Below, piece after piece: positions 44,336 to 55,726 of a DNA stretch of 64,000 nucleotides. The notes below the pieces were generated by a model that did not search any database, was not told the DNA's origin, and worked only from the letters and a program-made list of their open reading frames with translations. Numbering within the stretch: position 1 is the stretch's first letter; the number at the start of each line of letters is the position of its first letter. Both the position numbers and the translations under genes were made by a program. Source of the DNA: Hysterangium stoloniferum (Eukaryota; Basidiomycota; Agaricomycetes; Hysterangiales; Hysterangiaceae); contig WHVD01000218.1 in assembly GCA_015178975.1 (NCBI GenBank), positions 49,278-113,277 of the forward strand. The letters run 5' to 3'.

Positions 44336-45227
44336 GAAGTCAGGGATATTGAATTTTGGGAATTCAGTATGTGAGCTGCGAGGAAATCATACCATACAGT
44401 GGATATTAGTAAACAGTTACTGGGCTATATAAGGATGTGTTGTGTATTGTAGTACTCATCCATTTACAACAAGTTAACTATCACTTACTCAGACAAATGG
44501 AAAGTAATACAGTCTAAGAACAGCACCACAAAACTTCAACAAAAACTTAACATAAATGGATCTTGGCTAGTCACTGTTAAGCAAAGCTAGGTGCTGTTAC
44601 AGACCACCTTTAATCATATCACTACAAATTTCTGTTCCATGCACTGTCATTCATCACATAGATTTCACTCTTCACACACCAACACTCATTTATATTGTCA
44701 TTCTCACACACCATACAAGACCTTCCACTCGTTACTACAATATCCTATACACTTAAATATGCTTCCAATAATGCTCCAATGATCTGGCCAACTGAGGTGC
44801 TGAAGAGCCCAGAGCTGTTGAGCCTGAGGATGGCAACCCAACAGGTCAATTGTAAGCTGGAAAGACAGGGTGTCTCCCATTCCATGCACCAGTCACTGGG
44901 CTCCACCTGGATAACCTGACAGCTCTCTAACTGAGCCCCATTCCCATTATGGTCTAATGACCTGTCATGTTTCAGACTCCATTCCATTCCTAACACCTAA
45001 TTTGGTGTTTACTTATCTTGTTTCATGATTACTTTTTTGGATCTCATTATTACTGGATTTGGTTTAACATAGGAGAGTGTTTATAATTACTATAATCTCA
45101 AATATTTACTAATAAAAGTCTTATTTTTACAAAACTCTATCTTTAAATAGTGATATCTATTCTGAAACAATTATATCATCAAAAAACAACCATCAGAAAT
45201 AGTTCTCCATATTACATCTTATACAAC
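44336..45227. other. Repeat-derived sequence without a gene
   Basis: Contains a TATA-like 'ggctatataagg' near 44433 and a family-G fragment at about 44890-45075 (minus; 'ctgacagctctctaactgag', 'cctgtcatgtttcagactcc', 'taatttggtgtttact'). The remainder is AT-rich. Short open frames show no motif. Confidence 0.5.
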
Positions 45228-46030
45228 TGTAATGTATTCAGGGGTTTCTCTTAGATAGCTCAATATATGCTATAATGTCACAGAGCTTCAACAATAAAAC
45301 AAGCAAAGGTCCAGTAATTTAAATACTGATAGATTAATGAGCTGCACTATTAAGCTTAAACAACTCAAATCAATGCTTATTTTGATTATTGAAGGGTTCA
45401 ATAGAACAATATATGACTCTTTTAGCAAATAAAAGAACTATTCCTTGAGAATAGGGGCTAGAAGCTCAGTATATGCGCAGTAACTTAGCAGAGACTTGAT
45501 ATAAAGCTTTGGATTCTTGTATGCTTATTTGTAACTATTAATAGTTATTTAACAAGGTGTTAAATAATTTATTAATAGAGACAATAATGTGTGTTGGATT
45601 ATTTGAGTGCTTGTACTTGATTAATTCAATAGACTTAGGCCTGGGCCTTGAATAATCTAGTATTGGCAGGGATTTCAGTAAGAATACCTATTAGGTTTAT
45701 TATGTAATTAATAAGCCTAAGGGGTAGCTGTGAGACTGGGGGAACTTAGATGATTAGCTAAGTTCAAGAGTTGCTGACAAAGATTCAAGATTCTGCAAGT
45801 GTAGGTGCTTGCAGTTAGTGTATCAAACTAAGGCTATTATTGTCCTTAGGATGATTAGATAAGCTTCTGAGCTGTGCAGTAAAATATGTATGAGATAGAT
45901 GATTTTATTGGAAACTTGGCCCTCCTTATATACATTTTGATAACTAAATATTTAACTATTTATTTATTTTATGAGGTCATTATTTAGATCATAATAACTT
46001 CATATTCTACTTATTTTTTACCCTTTATTT
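45228..46030 (-). mobile_element. Diverged LTR A4 (family A, minus orientation)
   Basis: Starts TGTAATGTATTC on the plus strand. In reverse complement it matches the leader part of LTR A, including the CTAAGG/CCTTAG, CTGCAAG/CTTGCAG and GAACTTAG/CTAAGTTC hairpins. Its U3 half is not clearly alignable, and the outer boundary (about 46030) is an estimate. The hairpin equivalent to 26355-26398 is CTATTAATA/TATTAATAG here (45535-45578). Confidence 0.7.
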
Positions 46031-46174
46031 ACCATGTGATTCCCCTCTCTGAGACAAGGGTTCCAACCTTTGGCTTGAACATGAAGGTTCAAGGCCGTGG
46101 TCCTGGGATGGAAGCAAATGCTGAGTTGGTGGAATCAAATAATGACTCGAGTAAGTCATTACAGTCACATTCGT

Positions 46175-46355
46175 GATAGATCGAACAAATGCCTTTGTTC
46201 AGTTTCTCTGGACGAGGCACATGACACATGTGCCATGGTTCATTCACTACGTACATAGATAGCTCCATTCCCCATCTCACGTCCTCATCTTGATTAGCTC
46301 CCACAGCACCACTCGATAGTCTTCAACAACATCAAGTGATTTCTTCTTTTTCTCA
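46175..46355 (+). repeat. Split direct repeat A1 of the Ngaro-type element
   Basis: 181 bp starting 'gatagatcgaacaaatgcc' and ending 'cttctttttctca'. Nearly identical to A2 at 50533-50713, same length and orientation. Confidence 0.9.
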
Positions 46356-46518
46356 GGGTCTTCGACATTGCATGTCCACATTTGGTCGCAAACAAGTAGC
46401 AACACCTAGACCTTCCTAACATCGAGCCCACACTACTGCTCCTCCAACTGACCGCCATCTCCACTCCGAGCCACTTCTCCCTTCGGTTGACCCTTCCGAC
46501 CTCTCCAATCTCTCTGAC

Positions 46519-47617
46519 ATGGACTCCTCCCCTGAAGCCCTGGCTGTCCCCTCTATGTCTCACCAAGTCGCCACAGGTTCTGGCCACTTCATTATGCCCG
46601 GCACTCCTAGCCCACATCCTCAGCTTCCCACTCCTTCCCTCCCCCCTCCTCCCTCATCACCACACCTGCTGCACCCACCCCCAGTTCAAACCTCTCCCTT
46701 GCAGACATGCAGACGGCCAACTTGCTCCTCACTACTCTCATCAAGATCTCACAAGATCAGGACACAATCCTTCACCACTTGGGAGCCCCCCAGGGCCATT
46801 CGAGTGCCCTTCCTGTTCAGCCACTGCCTCCATCCCTGCCAATACCACACAATCTGTCTATGCCACCCGCAGTTCCACTATCATTCCCTGGCCTCCAGCT
46901 GCCCCAACAGCTCCTCAATTCAATTTTATGCCACCTCCCACTAATACTGGCTACGGTATGTCCTCCCTCCAATCCCTTTTTCCTGACATCGCGGAATTGC
47001 TGCTGCTGGCAATTGGCCACCACACACTCCATCCTGGCCAGTTATCCAAGCTTGACACCAGGCTTTGTGACAAGCAAGTCTCCACCACCCTGGAATATGA
47101 GAATGGCTCATTAGTTCACCACGAGAAGGCCCTTTCATCAAAAGAGTTTCCTTCCTTCGAGTCACTCCATTTTCCACTGCAATGTTACTTCAGCATATTG
47201 CAGGCCCAGGTCCTTTCCTCTGCACCCTCATCAACTGCCATCCCTTTCATTGTTGGTTGCAACTGCTACATCAGTCTTCTCAATTCTCTGCACCTCCAAT
47301 ATGAATGGACAGCAGTCCTCAACTATCACTTTGCTGTCCATGCCCATCATCTAGTGGAAATGTCCCAGGGCAATTTTCTTACCTGGGGCATGATCTATAC
47401 CGAGTACCAAAATGGGTTCCTAGTAGGACACACCAAGGCTTGTCCACTTAAAGACAAAGACAAGGCCCGAAGCTCCAATGATTATGGCAAAACCCAGTCT
47501 TGCAACGACTTTAACTTCCGCACCTGCTACAGAGAGAAGTGCCTTCGGACCCACAAATGCCGCATCTGTGATAGCACAGACCACGGCATTGTCAAATGCC
47601 CAAAGAAAGCCACCTAG
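46519..47617 (+). pseudogene. Gag-like ORF of the Ngaro-type element
   Basis: Probable start MDSSPEALAVPSMSHQVA at 46519, Pro/Ser-rich. The frame shifts near 46705 ('MQTANLLLTTLIKISQDQD') and again near 46910, after which a frame to 47617 has 'EWTAVLNYHFAVHAHHLVE' and a C-terminal Cys/His cluster 'FNFRTCYREKCLRTHKCRIC' then 'DSTDHGIVKCPK'. Such Cys-rich ends bind RNA in DIRS/Ngaro gags. Two frameshifts make it a pseudogene. Confidence 0.7.
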
Positions 47618-47835
47618 GAGGACAGCATGGTGAGACACCACTTGCAGCACACTCACCATTGCCCTACCCTTGCAGCCCTTGAAGCATCCCCATCCTCAGC
47701 TCCCTTATCCTCGGCATCAACACTGGTCCCTTTTTCCCCATTCTATGACCTTTCCCTCCAAATCCACCTCCTCCACCCTATCCCAATTCTGACCCCTGCT
47801 GTAATCACGCCCCATCCAGAACTATAGCAGCAACT

Positions 47836-48870
47836 TTGCCCCTTATTAATTCTCCTCTAAACCGTAGTGCCTGGAAGTTTTACTTGAAAGATTACCCAGA
47901 TCGTTCCTTTGTAGATTCCCTACTACATATAGTAAAACATGGTACTCTAATTGGATTTTCATCACTTGATCACCCTCAGGCATGTCACAACCTGCCATCA
48001 ACAAAGATAGACACCATTGCCGTGTCCTCTTCTATCAGCAAACTCATTGCTAACTCACATGCGCTTGGACCCTTTTCATCCCCCCCTCTCGCGGACGTTT
48101 GATCATCCCCTCTTGGCTTAGCCACACACAAACATAGCTCTAAACTACACTTGATCAATCACCTCTCGTGGCCCCCAGGTGACTCTGTCAATGATGGCAT
48201 CCCTGATTCCGAAGCCTCCATTAGATATGACTCTTTTGAATCTGCCCTCCAAGCTGTTCGTGTATTTGGCCTGGGTACCCTACTAGCCAAATTAGATCTC
48301 AAAGAAGCCTTCCATCACATCCCTGTTGCCCCTTCTGAGTGGCATCACCTCGGCTTTCACTGGAACTCACAGTTTTATTATGCCATTGTCCTGATCTTCG
48401 GACTACGCTCAGCTCCTTACATATTCAATCTATTTGCTGAAGGCCTCCATTGGATCATACTACGTCACATTCCTGATGCTCTCTGTCACTATCTAGATGA
48501 TTTCCTGCCCATCTTTCCCCCACACACTCCCCTATATATTGCTAATGCCGCTATCTCCTGGTGCATGGACCTTGGCCATCAGCTTGGTCTTACATTCCAG
48601 CATGAAAAGACTGTCTCACCTTGCACCAAACTGGAATATTTGGGCCTGGAAATCAATACAGATGCCATGGAAGCCCAGCTCCCTGCTGACAAACTCACCT
48701 ATCTCAATACTCTTCTAGAAACATTCACTACCCCCACAGTCAATCTCTGCCAATTGCAGAAACTCATTGGGTTTCTCCAATTTACCTCACAGGTCATACC
48801 CCATTCCCGTGCATTCATCCAGTGCTTGATCGATTTTTCAATGACATTCAAGTCACCATTTGCCCATTGA
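47836..48870 (+). pseudogene. Reverse transcriptase of the Ngaro-type element
   Basis: Fingers and palm read 'GPFSSPPLADV', TGA, then 'SSPLGLATHKHSSKLHLINH', 'SWPPGDSVNDGIPD', 'LLAKLDLKEAFHHIPVAPSE' (first catalytic Asp), 'FGLRSAPYIFNLFAEGL' and 'HYLDDFLPIF' (YLDD catalytic pair), then 'HEKTVSPCTKLEYLGLEI'. SVNDGIP and the order are typical of DIRS/Ngaro RT. Internal stops are at about 48100 and 48868; the second (TGA before 'HIPAYARADLQWWRQF') probably replaced an Arg CGA. Confidence 0.87.
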
Positions 48871-49440
48871 CACATCCCTGCCTATGCTCGTGCTGACCTC
48901 CAATGGTGGCGACAATTTGTGAAAGCCTGGAATGGCATCTGTCTCATCGCACCCTCTTACCCATCAGTCCATGTCTACACCGATGGCAGTGGATCTAAAG
49001 GCATTGGCGGTATTTATAATGACTCCTGGTATTCTTCACACATACCTCAATGTTTCTGCCAGCACGATATCCAATTCAAGGAGATTTATGCAATCTTACA
49101 GGTCATCTTACGTTGGGGCACACATGGAAGCACCACCACATCATCTTTCATGTTGACAATGCAGCGGTGGTCTCTACCCTAACCAAAGAGACAACCAGAG
49201 GAAGATTCACTATGTCTGTAGCACACCAGATTGCCATGCTAGCAGCATTCCTTGAATTTTCCTTTTCTTCTTCTTGGCTCCCTTCATCCTATAATGCCCT
49301 CGCTGACACTGCTTCTCGCTTTGAATTCACTCAACTTTTTCGTCTTGCACCTTCTTTGCCTTTACAGAGCTCCAAGACCCCCCCCCCCTCCTCACTGGTA
49401 CCAGGTCCATTCTCACCTCCCCCCTACTGTCGCTTTCTTC
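48871..49440 (+). pseudogene. RNase H domain of the Ngaro-type element
   Basis: 'SVHVYTDGSGSKGIGGIY' holds the first Asp, 'HDIQFKEIYAIL' the Glu. After a frameshift (about 49120) come 'IIFHVDNAAVVSTLTKETTR' with the DN-type Asp and 'LPSSYNALADTASRF' with the last Asp (ALAD.AS). It degrades the RNA of the RNA:DNA hybrid. Fused to the RT on one side and the recombinase on the other. Confidence 0.85.
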
Positions 49441-49445
49441 CTATG

Positions 49446-50383
49446 GTACAGGCTTGCACCTTCCACATGAAAAACATATACCACCGGACAGTGCTCATTC
49501 CTCGATTTCATCAACCTCCACCCAGACCTCCGGAATCCCGATGGCTCCATCCTGCCCACCACAAGGATGGCAGTCCTTGAGTGGGTTGCACACCTTGGAT
49601 ACTCCAAGTGTATCCTTGCCTCCACCATCAAGGCATACATACCTGGGTCACCTCAAATCTCTCCACATCAACTCTGACCTCCCCTTTGACTCCATCGAAC
49701 CCCCCTCATTCAATGGGTCATTCACAGGATCAAGAAATACTTTGGTGAAAGAAACAGGAAACCATCATCCCCTATCACCTTCGACATCTTGCAATGCCTT
49801 GTCCAGGTCTTTAACCCTTCCACATCCCTCCACACTGCAAACATAGATGCCGCTATTAAAGTCGCATTTGCCGGATTCTTGTGGTCAGGGGAATTCACCA
49901 TCAAGTCCACCAAACACACCACTTTTGACCCCTCCTGTCATCTCACAAGGAGTGCAATCTCATTTCTCCCACCCTTTGACAACCCCTCCAGCATCAGCCT
50001 CACATTGCCAGCCTCCAAATCTGACCCCTTTCGAAAAGGGGTTACGATCCACATTGCAGCAGTCAGTGCACCCACCTGTGCTGTTTGCGCCCTCCAATCC
50101 CTATTCAACACAGATCCCCGGCCTCCATATGCCCCACAGATGGCTCCCCTCTCCAATACTCAGCCTTCACAGAAAGCCTTAGAAGCCTCTTGTTTTCAGC
50201 TGGCTTTGACCTACACCATTTGCCGAGCACTCCTTCTGCAGAGGGGCTGCTACTGCTGCAGCCAATGCCGGATTTACCGAGTATGAAATCCAGCTCCTGG
50301 GGCAGTGGCAAAGCGACTCCTACAAGCTCTACATTGAGTCATCACATTCCTGTATCCTCAATCTCTCCGCATGCCTCCATTAG
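49446..50383 (+). pseudogene. Tyrosine recombinase of the Ngaro-type element
   Basis: The N-terminal core-binding part 'GLAPSTRKTYTTGQCSFLDF' (frame from 49446) is followed by 'LASTIKAYI', stops, 'KKYFGERNRKPSSPIT', 'AAIKVAFAGFLWSGEFT' (the R of the first catalytic Arg motif appears as W: usual FLRSGEF) and 'LTLPASKSDPFRKGVTI' (Lys). After a further shift 'AEHSFCRGAATAAANAGF' and 'EIQLLGQWQSDSYKLYIE' carry the box II region and the nucleophile Tyr. HSFCR suggests that the catalytic Arg of HxxR became Cys (CGC->TGC). Such enzymes insert circular DNA. Confidence 0.87.
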
Positions 50384-50439
50384 GCCATTCCGATTGCTCA
50401 CCCTCCTGGGCATCCTGCCCTTCGGCTCACTCCTTCCTT

Positions 50440-50532
50440 GGCTTGAGCATAGCCCAGGTCTTTCCCACCGTGCAAGAGAGCGGTGGTGATGTAAATATAT
50501 ATATTGTTGCTGCCCAATGCACAAAAGACAGA
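50440..50532 (+). repeat. Split direct repeat B1
   Basis: From 'ggcttgagcatagcccaggt' to 'gacaga'; partner B2 at 50773-50868. Differences are mainly C/T (gtgatgt versus gtgacac). It joins A2 without a gap. Confidence 0.85.
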
Positions 50533-50713
50533 GATAGATCGAACAAATGCCTTTGTTCAGTTTCTCTGGATGAGGCATGTGACACATGCACTGTGGTTCA
50601 TTCACTACGTACATAGATAGCTCCATTCCTCATCTCACGTCCTCATCTTGATTAGCTCCCACAGCACCACTCGATAGTCTTCAATGACATCAAGTGATTT
50701 CTTCTTTTTCTCA
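50533..50713 (+). repeat. Split direct repeat A2
   Basis: 181-bp partner of A1, differing at a few positions (for example gaggcatgtgacacatgc versus gaggcacatgacacatgt). Confidence 0.88.
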
Positions 50714-50772
50714 CCCACCCTTACCACTTCCCATTTCCTTGTTGCTCCTGCTCTTTGTACTTCACTTCCCCC

Positions 50773-50868
50773 GGCTTGAGCACAGCCCAGGTCTTTCCCA
50801 CCATGCAAGAGAGCAGTGGTGACACAAATATATATATTGTTGCTGCCCAATGCAGGAAAGACAGAGAC
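50773..50868 (+). repeat. Split direct repeat B2 (right end of the Ngaro-type element)
   Basis: From 'ggcttgagcacagcccaggt' to 'agacagaga'. A 59-bp pyrimidine-rich spacer separates it from A2. Confidence 0.85.
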
Positions 50869-50938
50869 TGAATGATATCCCGAGGTCAGAGGCTTATCTA
50901 ATAGGTCACGTGACTCCAAAAATGCACACATTGGAGCA

Positions 50939-52729
50939 TGTGATGTATCTAGTATATCTTCACGAATTTACCTTTAATTTTCTGGGATTTATTTCTATTT
51001 ATTTTATTTTATTTTATTTTATTTTATTTATCATTCAAAGAATATGGGTATTTCCTTTTTAACTTTGCATACTCGAGGCTTCAAATGATGTCACATTACA
51101 TAATCGAAGCCTAGAGCGGTTGAAATATAATAGAGCCGGGTTATCTAATTTTGGGTGGCCAGGTTTTTATTATATTACTAGATATATGCACATTATTATC
51201 GTGCGATCACGTGACATCATGTGACAACAACATGACGACATGGTCACAAATCATCGCGAATAGCTTTTGCAGCCACCCAGCCAGGTTTATTTCCGAATCG
51301 GCCATCTGGCCTATTTGCCTCCACTTTCGGCCATCTCGGACTTCTTTTCTGACTCGACTGGCTTGGATCTTCAAGTCAGGTGAGCAATATGATATCATAG
51401 TGGAATTATGGAAACTTTTTAGAAGCTTCTAAAAGTTTCCTAATTAGTTATTTAGATATTATTAAGCAAAACTCTCTACATGTATAAAAGGAGGCCTAAA
51501 ATCTTGAATAAAATTTACTTTACTTTACTACTATCAACAGCACCAGCTCATAAGCTTATCTAATCATCCTAAGGACAAAAATAGCCTTAGTCTGATATAC
51601 TAACTGCAAGCACCTACACTTGCAGCATCTTGAACTCTTTGTCAGAACTTTTGAACTTAGCTAATTCATCTAAGTTCCCTCAGCTTCCTGGAAACCTTTA
51701 GGCTTACTAATCACTTAAGTAAATCTAAATTCTTATTACTGAAATCCCTGCCCATTTAGGTTATTCAAGAGCCCATTTTAACAGCACAGTTAATCGATCT
51801 TTAAACAAACACTTGGATATTCAACTCTCGGACAATCTCTCTATTTATAAATTATTTAACAGCTTGTTAAATCCTTATAAATAGTAAACTAAAAGGCTAC
51901 AAGAAAGCGAAGGCTTACAACAAGTTTCCGCCAACTTATTGCGCATACATTCAGCTCCCGAACCTTTATTCTCAAGGAGAACTTAACTTTCGTAGAGCAT
52001 GTCACTACAAGTTCATCTGAATTTGTCAAGAGACCAAACAAATATTGACTTTAGTTGTTTAAGCTTAATAGTGCAGCTAATTAATCTATCAGTATTTAAA
52101 TTACTGGACCTTTATTTGTTTATTTCTTGAATCCCTTGCCGTGTCAATGTTTGTTAATTATTTGAGAGAGTAAATAGCTGTTAAGTGCCATGTCAGGAAC
52201 GTATTCCGGAACTATCGGAAAGTCACCAGAAAGTCGGGAACTGTCGGATAGGGTCAGGACATTGGCTTCAGCTTATGTGCTGCACCTCTACGCAAACGCT
52301 CAAAGTCCTTAATTTCAGAGGTGAGACTTACAATGGAAGATACAGATATTCAGAGTTCCAAAGAGTTCCGAATATCGAGCGTACAGAAAGACGGAAGAAA
52401 CTAAGTCGATATCAGATCTAAGGTAAAGTACAAATTCGCAGAAACTAATATAAGTCTTCTGGTTATTGTACTACAACTGAGACCATAATAAGATGGAAAT
52501 GGAAGTATTCTTAAAATGGAAATACAATAAGACATATCAGGGAGACAATATTCTGAAATGGGAATATAATAGACAAACGAGTGAATACTTGTCAACGGAC
52601 AAATTACCAAATGTGGAACAAGGGAAGAATGCGGAAGATACAGTAACTATGATGTTCCGTAGTCAGAGATCGGGAGTTGGATATTGAAACATCCGGGAAC
52701 GGGTCGTAACAATAGCTGGATACCTTACA
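50939..52729 (+). mobile_element. Solo LTR A3, split by solo LTR B2; TSD GAGCA
   Basis: Family-A LTR (TGTGATGTATCTAG ... GGATACCTTACA) flanked by GAGCA at 50934-50938 and 52730-52734. Without B2 and its TSD it is about 1250 bp. Compared with the LTRs of element A most changes are CG->TG or CG->CA, especially in the GC-rich U3 part (51190-51380). No internal region remains. Confidence 0.92.
52179..52711 (+). mobile_element. Solo LTR B2 nested in A3, TSD ATAGC
   Basis: A 533-bp LTR (TGTTAAGTGCC ... GGTCGTAACA) flanked by ATAGC at 52174-52178 and 52712-52716. U3 motif at 52269-52282. Same family as B1 (22963-23506). Confidence 0.93.
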
Positions 52730-52734
52730 GAGCA

Positions 52735-53489
52735 AACAATGTGCCAGAAAGCAATAACTAAGTAAATAAAATATAAATAATTAGTTAAAAATTATAATAA
52801 ATTAACTAAAATATAATAGCATTATATGAGCTCATATATGCTATTATTATGTGAAGTTAAAAGGAACTAGGCCTTATATTTCACAATAGAATATAATAAA
52901 AATACAATAAATTCGAGAGAATATTAAATAATTCAAAGAAAATTAAGAGCACTTTATGCGATAAAGCTGATACCTCACAACAACCCATAGTTATTTAACG
53001 AATTTCATTGTATATAATCTCCTTCCTTTTACAGATGCCTATGAATACTTTTATTAGTACTTTGTTTTTTTAAAAGTTGTAATGTAGTTATTTCCATGTA
53101 AAATATGTAAAATATTATTGGAAATTTTTCATACCACAGCTGTCTTTATTAAGTAAAACCCCCTATATATTCTGGGTATGTTGAATCAAGTAGAAATCTG
53201 TTCAGATTGACAGATCCATTCCAAAGTAATACATATGTATTTAGAGGTGCCAATGATATACATATGCATGGAATGGACTATCTAAAGGTATCTATTTTTT
53301 AAAAGTATTAGCGTTTCAAACTACTCTACTCATGTCCAGAAAGATTCTTTAGTTTGTAATGTATGAGAGAGTTTAAAACTTTCAAAAAGTTTTAAAAACC
53401 AAATTATGTTTGAATCACATCCCAGATGTTTAAATGACCTTTAGAGTATATTAGAATTTGGTATACTTAATAGTTTTCAGATATCCTCC
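52735..53489. other. AT-rich repeat-derived sequence, no gene
   Basis: Very AT-rich. The part around 52850-52900 resembles an inverted family-A U3 ('gaagttaaaaggaactaggc'). The right end 'cagatatcctcc' next to family-G sequence may be the end of a J-type MITE. No coding frame of interest. Confidence 0.45.
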
Positions 53490-53904
53490 ATACATTCCAC
53501 AGTCTATATAGTCTGGCAGATGTTGTACATACAATCCAGTCAGAAAATTGCTTAGATCTCCCCAGTAATCTCAGTATATTTTCCACTCTATTCCTCTCTT
53601 TGAAACACACTGCTATTTACCTCATCAGAGCCCACAATCTGACCTATCTATCACTTGACCTCTGACCCATCACCATCTGACCCCTCAACCTTGTCAGACT
53701 GTGTGGGCTTCCCAACTGGTCTCTCAATCTATCAACCCCTGACCTATCAACTACACCCAGACTCCCTGGGTTTCCCATCTGCCTGTTTGAAATTGGATGC
53801 TATGATCTCATGAGGGCACAGTCTATAAGCTGAAGCCAAGTCCTACCGGAATACCTGCAGGTTTCTCTGGAAACCCTCTGCTAAGCCCTGCATGCAACTT
53901 AACA
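53490..53904 (-). mobile_element. Family-G LTR fragment G2
   Basis: Minus orientation; from 'attccacagtctatatagtc' to ..CAACTTAACA. U3 motif in inverse at 53819-53832. Its left part is missing, probably cut by the AT-rich insertion on its left. Collinear with the right half of G3. The stretch 53905-54332 that follows shows no gene I can support. Confidence 0.7.
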
Positions 53905-54332
53905 TATGTATAGGTGCAATAATGAAGGTCACATTGCATATTTCCTGCACTGAAGCCAGTCAATTTTTCATCAAGTGGAACACCCACCAAAAATACAGAG
54001 GCTCTCACTGCTAGTACAGTGGAGAGTATTTTTGTATTTCACTTCTGATTTAATCATGCAGACTAGGAGTTGTGAGAAAAGCTCTGAGGTCCAGTATTTG
54101 TGGTCTGGGAGGTTGGGGGAATGTGCTCTAGGAGCCAGGGGTGCTCCAAGGTTCAATTTGACACCAAATTGTACCAGATGTATGTTTTATTTTTCAGATG
54201 GGTTTTGTGTCAAGTGAGTGCATTTTTTTGTGTTAAAAGTACTTATTTTTCATTTGGTGAGCATGGATCTGTCATATCACCTCAACAATATGCAAAGTGG
54301 GCATGTTGGAATCTATTCATATAGGGTGCAAG

Positions 54333-55174
54333 TGTTATGACCGGAAAACCTGCTGGGCTCCAGGCACTAACTTATATGCACCTGCACCCTATACACACCA
54401 GTTATCAGTTTACCAGAATACCTGCCAGACTCCAGACGTCAGACCTGTCTGTGCTCAACCTTTGTCACTTCATGTATCAGTCACTGGAATACCTGCTGGG
54501 ACCCACACCTGTTTATCTCTGACCCTGTCCCACACACCAGTCACCGGACTCCTCTCAGAAAACCTGACAGCTCTCTGACTGAGCCCCATTCCCTTATGGT
54601 CAAATGACCTGTCACATTTCAGACTCCACTCCTGCCCCATTCCCATTATGGTCTAACAACCTGTCATGATTTGGACTCCACTCCGCTCTGTCCCATTCCT
54701 AACACCAAATTTGGTGTTTACTTGTTTACTAGTTTGGATTTCATTATTACTGGATTTAGTATGACATACACTACATTCCACAGTCTATATAGTTTGGCAT
54801 ATGTTGTACATACAATCCAGTCAGGAAATCAGCTTAGATTCTCCCCAGTAATCTCAGTACATTTTCCACTCTAACTCCTCTTTGAAACACACTGCTATTT
54901 ACCTCATTGGGGCCCATGGGCTCCAACCTATCTAATACTCAACCTCCAACTCATCACTGCCCAACCCCTCAATCTCCATGGGATTCCTGCAGTCGACTCC
55001 CTGACCTCTCTAGCCACCAACCACTCCTGGACTCCCAGGATTCCTGTCCACCCATCTGAAATTGGACAACACAATCTCGCAAGTGTGCAGTCTATAAGCT
55101 GAAGCCAAGTCCTACTGGCTTTCCCCCCAGTTTCTCCAGAAACCCTCTGATAAGCTCCATGCATGCCCCTAACA
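54333..55174 (-). mobile_element. LTR G3 (family G), flanks GCAAG/GCACG
   Basis: An 842-bp LTR in minus orientation: TGTTATGACCGG ... CCCCTAACA on the plus strand, flanked by GCAAG (54328-54332) and GCACG (55175-55179), a TSD with one mismatch. U3 motif in inverse at 55088-55101. It serves as the uninterrupted model for G1. Confidence 0.8.
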
Positions 55175-55367
55175 GCACGCCATTGAGTATGTACATGGTC
55201 TTGTGCTCTTTTTTCAAATATCCTCAGCTATGTAGTACATTACAGTAGGTTAGTAATATTAAATAATCCCTGTCTGTTTTCTATAAACTGTCAACATCTA
55301 ATAAGCAGAAGAGTATAGCCCAAAAATGAAACAGCTTGAGCATGAGTTGGTGGGACATGGTCATCAG

Positions 55368-55726
55368 GTCACACAAGAGTGGAACTAAAGGTAGCCTTTA
55401 AGTTGAATTTAGTTTGTAAGTGAATATCATATCTAGTCTTAATGTTAAAAAATAAACTTGGTAATCAGATTTTAGAGTCCATTAAAATTGGCTATTTAGT
55501 AAATGGATCTATGATAGTACAAAATTCATCACACTCTGTGCATGTAGTGCACAAACTTCTAAATGTGGGAAACATTTTGTACCTTAAATTCACTTTCTAA
55601 ATAGCTAATATTTTATGTACACTAAAACCCAATTACTAAATCTGTTTTAACATTAAACCAAATGTGATATTTACTTACAAACTAAACTCAACTGAAAGGT
55701 TACCTTTAGTTCTACTCTTGCTGACC
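55368..55726. mobile_element. Fold-back element with ~150-bp inverted arms
   Basis: The left arm from 'gtcacacaagagtggaacta' is the near reverse complement of the right arm ending 'ctactcttgctgac'. Pairing runs through 'aaaggtagcctttaagttga' / 'tcaactgaaaggttaccttt' and on inwards with mismatches, leaving a short centre near 55545. No ORF. It resembles a MITE or fold-back transposon; the superfamily is not determined. Confidence 0.7.

Larger units (their letters stand above)
46175..50868 (+). mobile_element. Ngaro/PAT-type tyrosine-recombinase retrotransposon with split direct repeats
   Basis: A ~4.7-kb element with repeat order A1 (46175-46355), coding region, B1 (50440-50532) abutting A2 (50533-50713), then B2 (50773-50868). 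This A1..B1A2..B2 layout is the split-direct-repeat plan of Ngaro and PAT elements and allows circle formation followed by recombinase-mediated insertion. Coding order is gag with Cys/His finger, RT with YLDD, RNase H, tyrosine recombinase. There is no DDE integrase and no LTR. Stops and frameshifts in all parts mean it is inactive. Confidence 0.88.

Noticed and set aside
46487..47617. A single intact 376-codon gag of the Ngaro element
   Set aside because: The first ~140 codons of that frame look like out-of-frame translation; the plausible gag start (46519) lies in another frame and only rejoins after two shifts.
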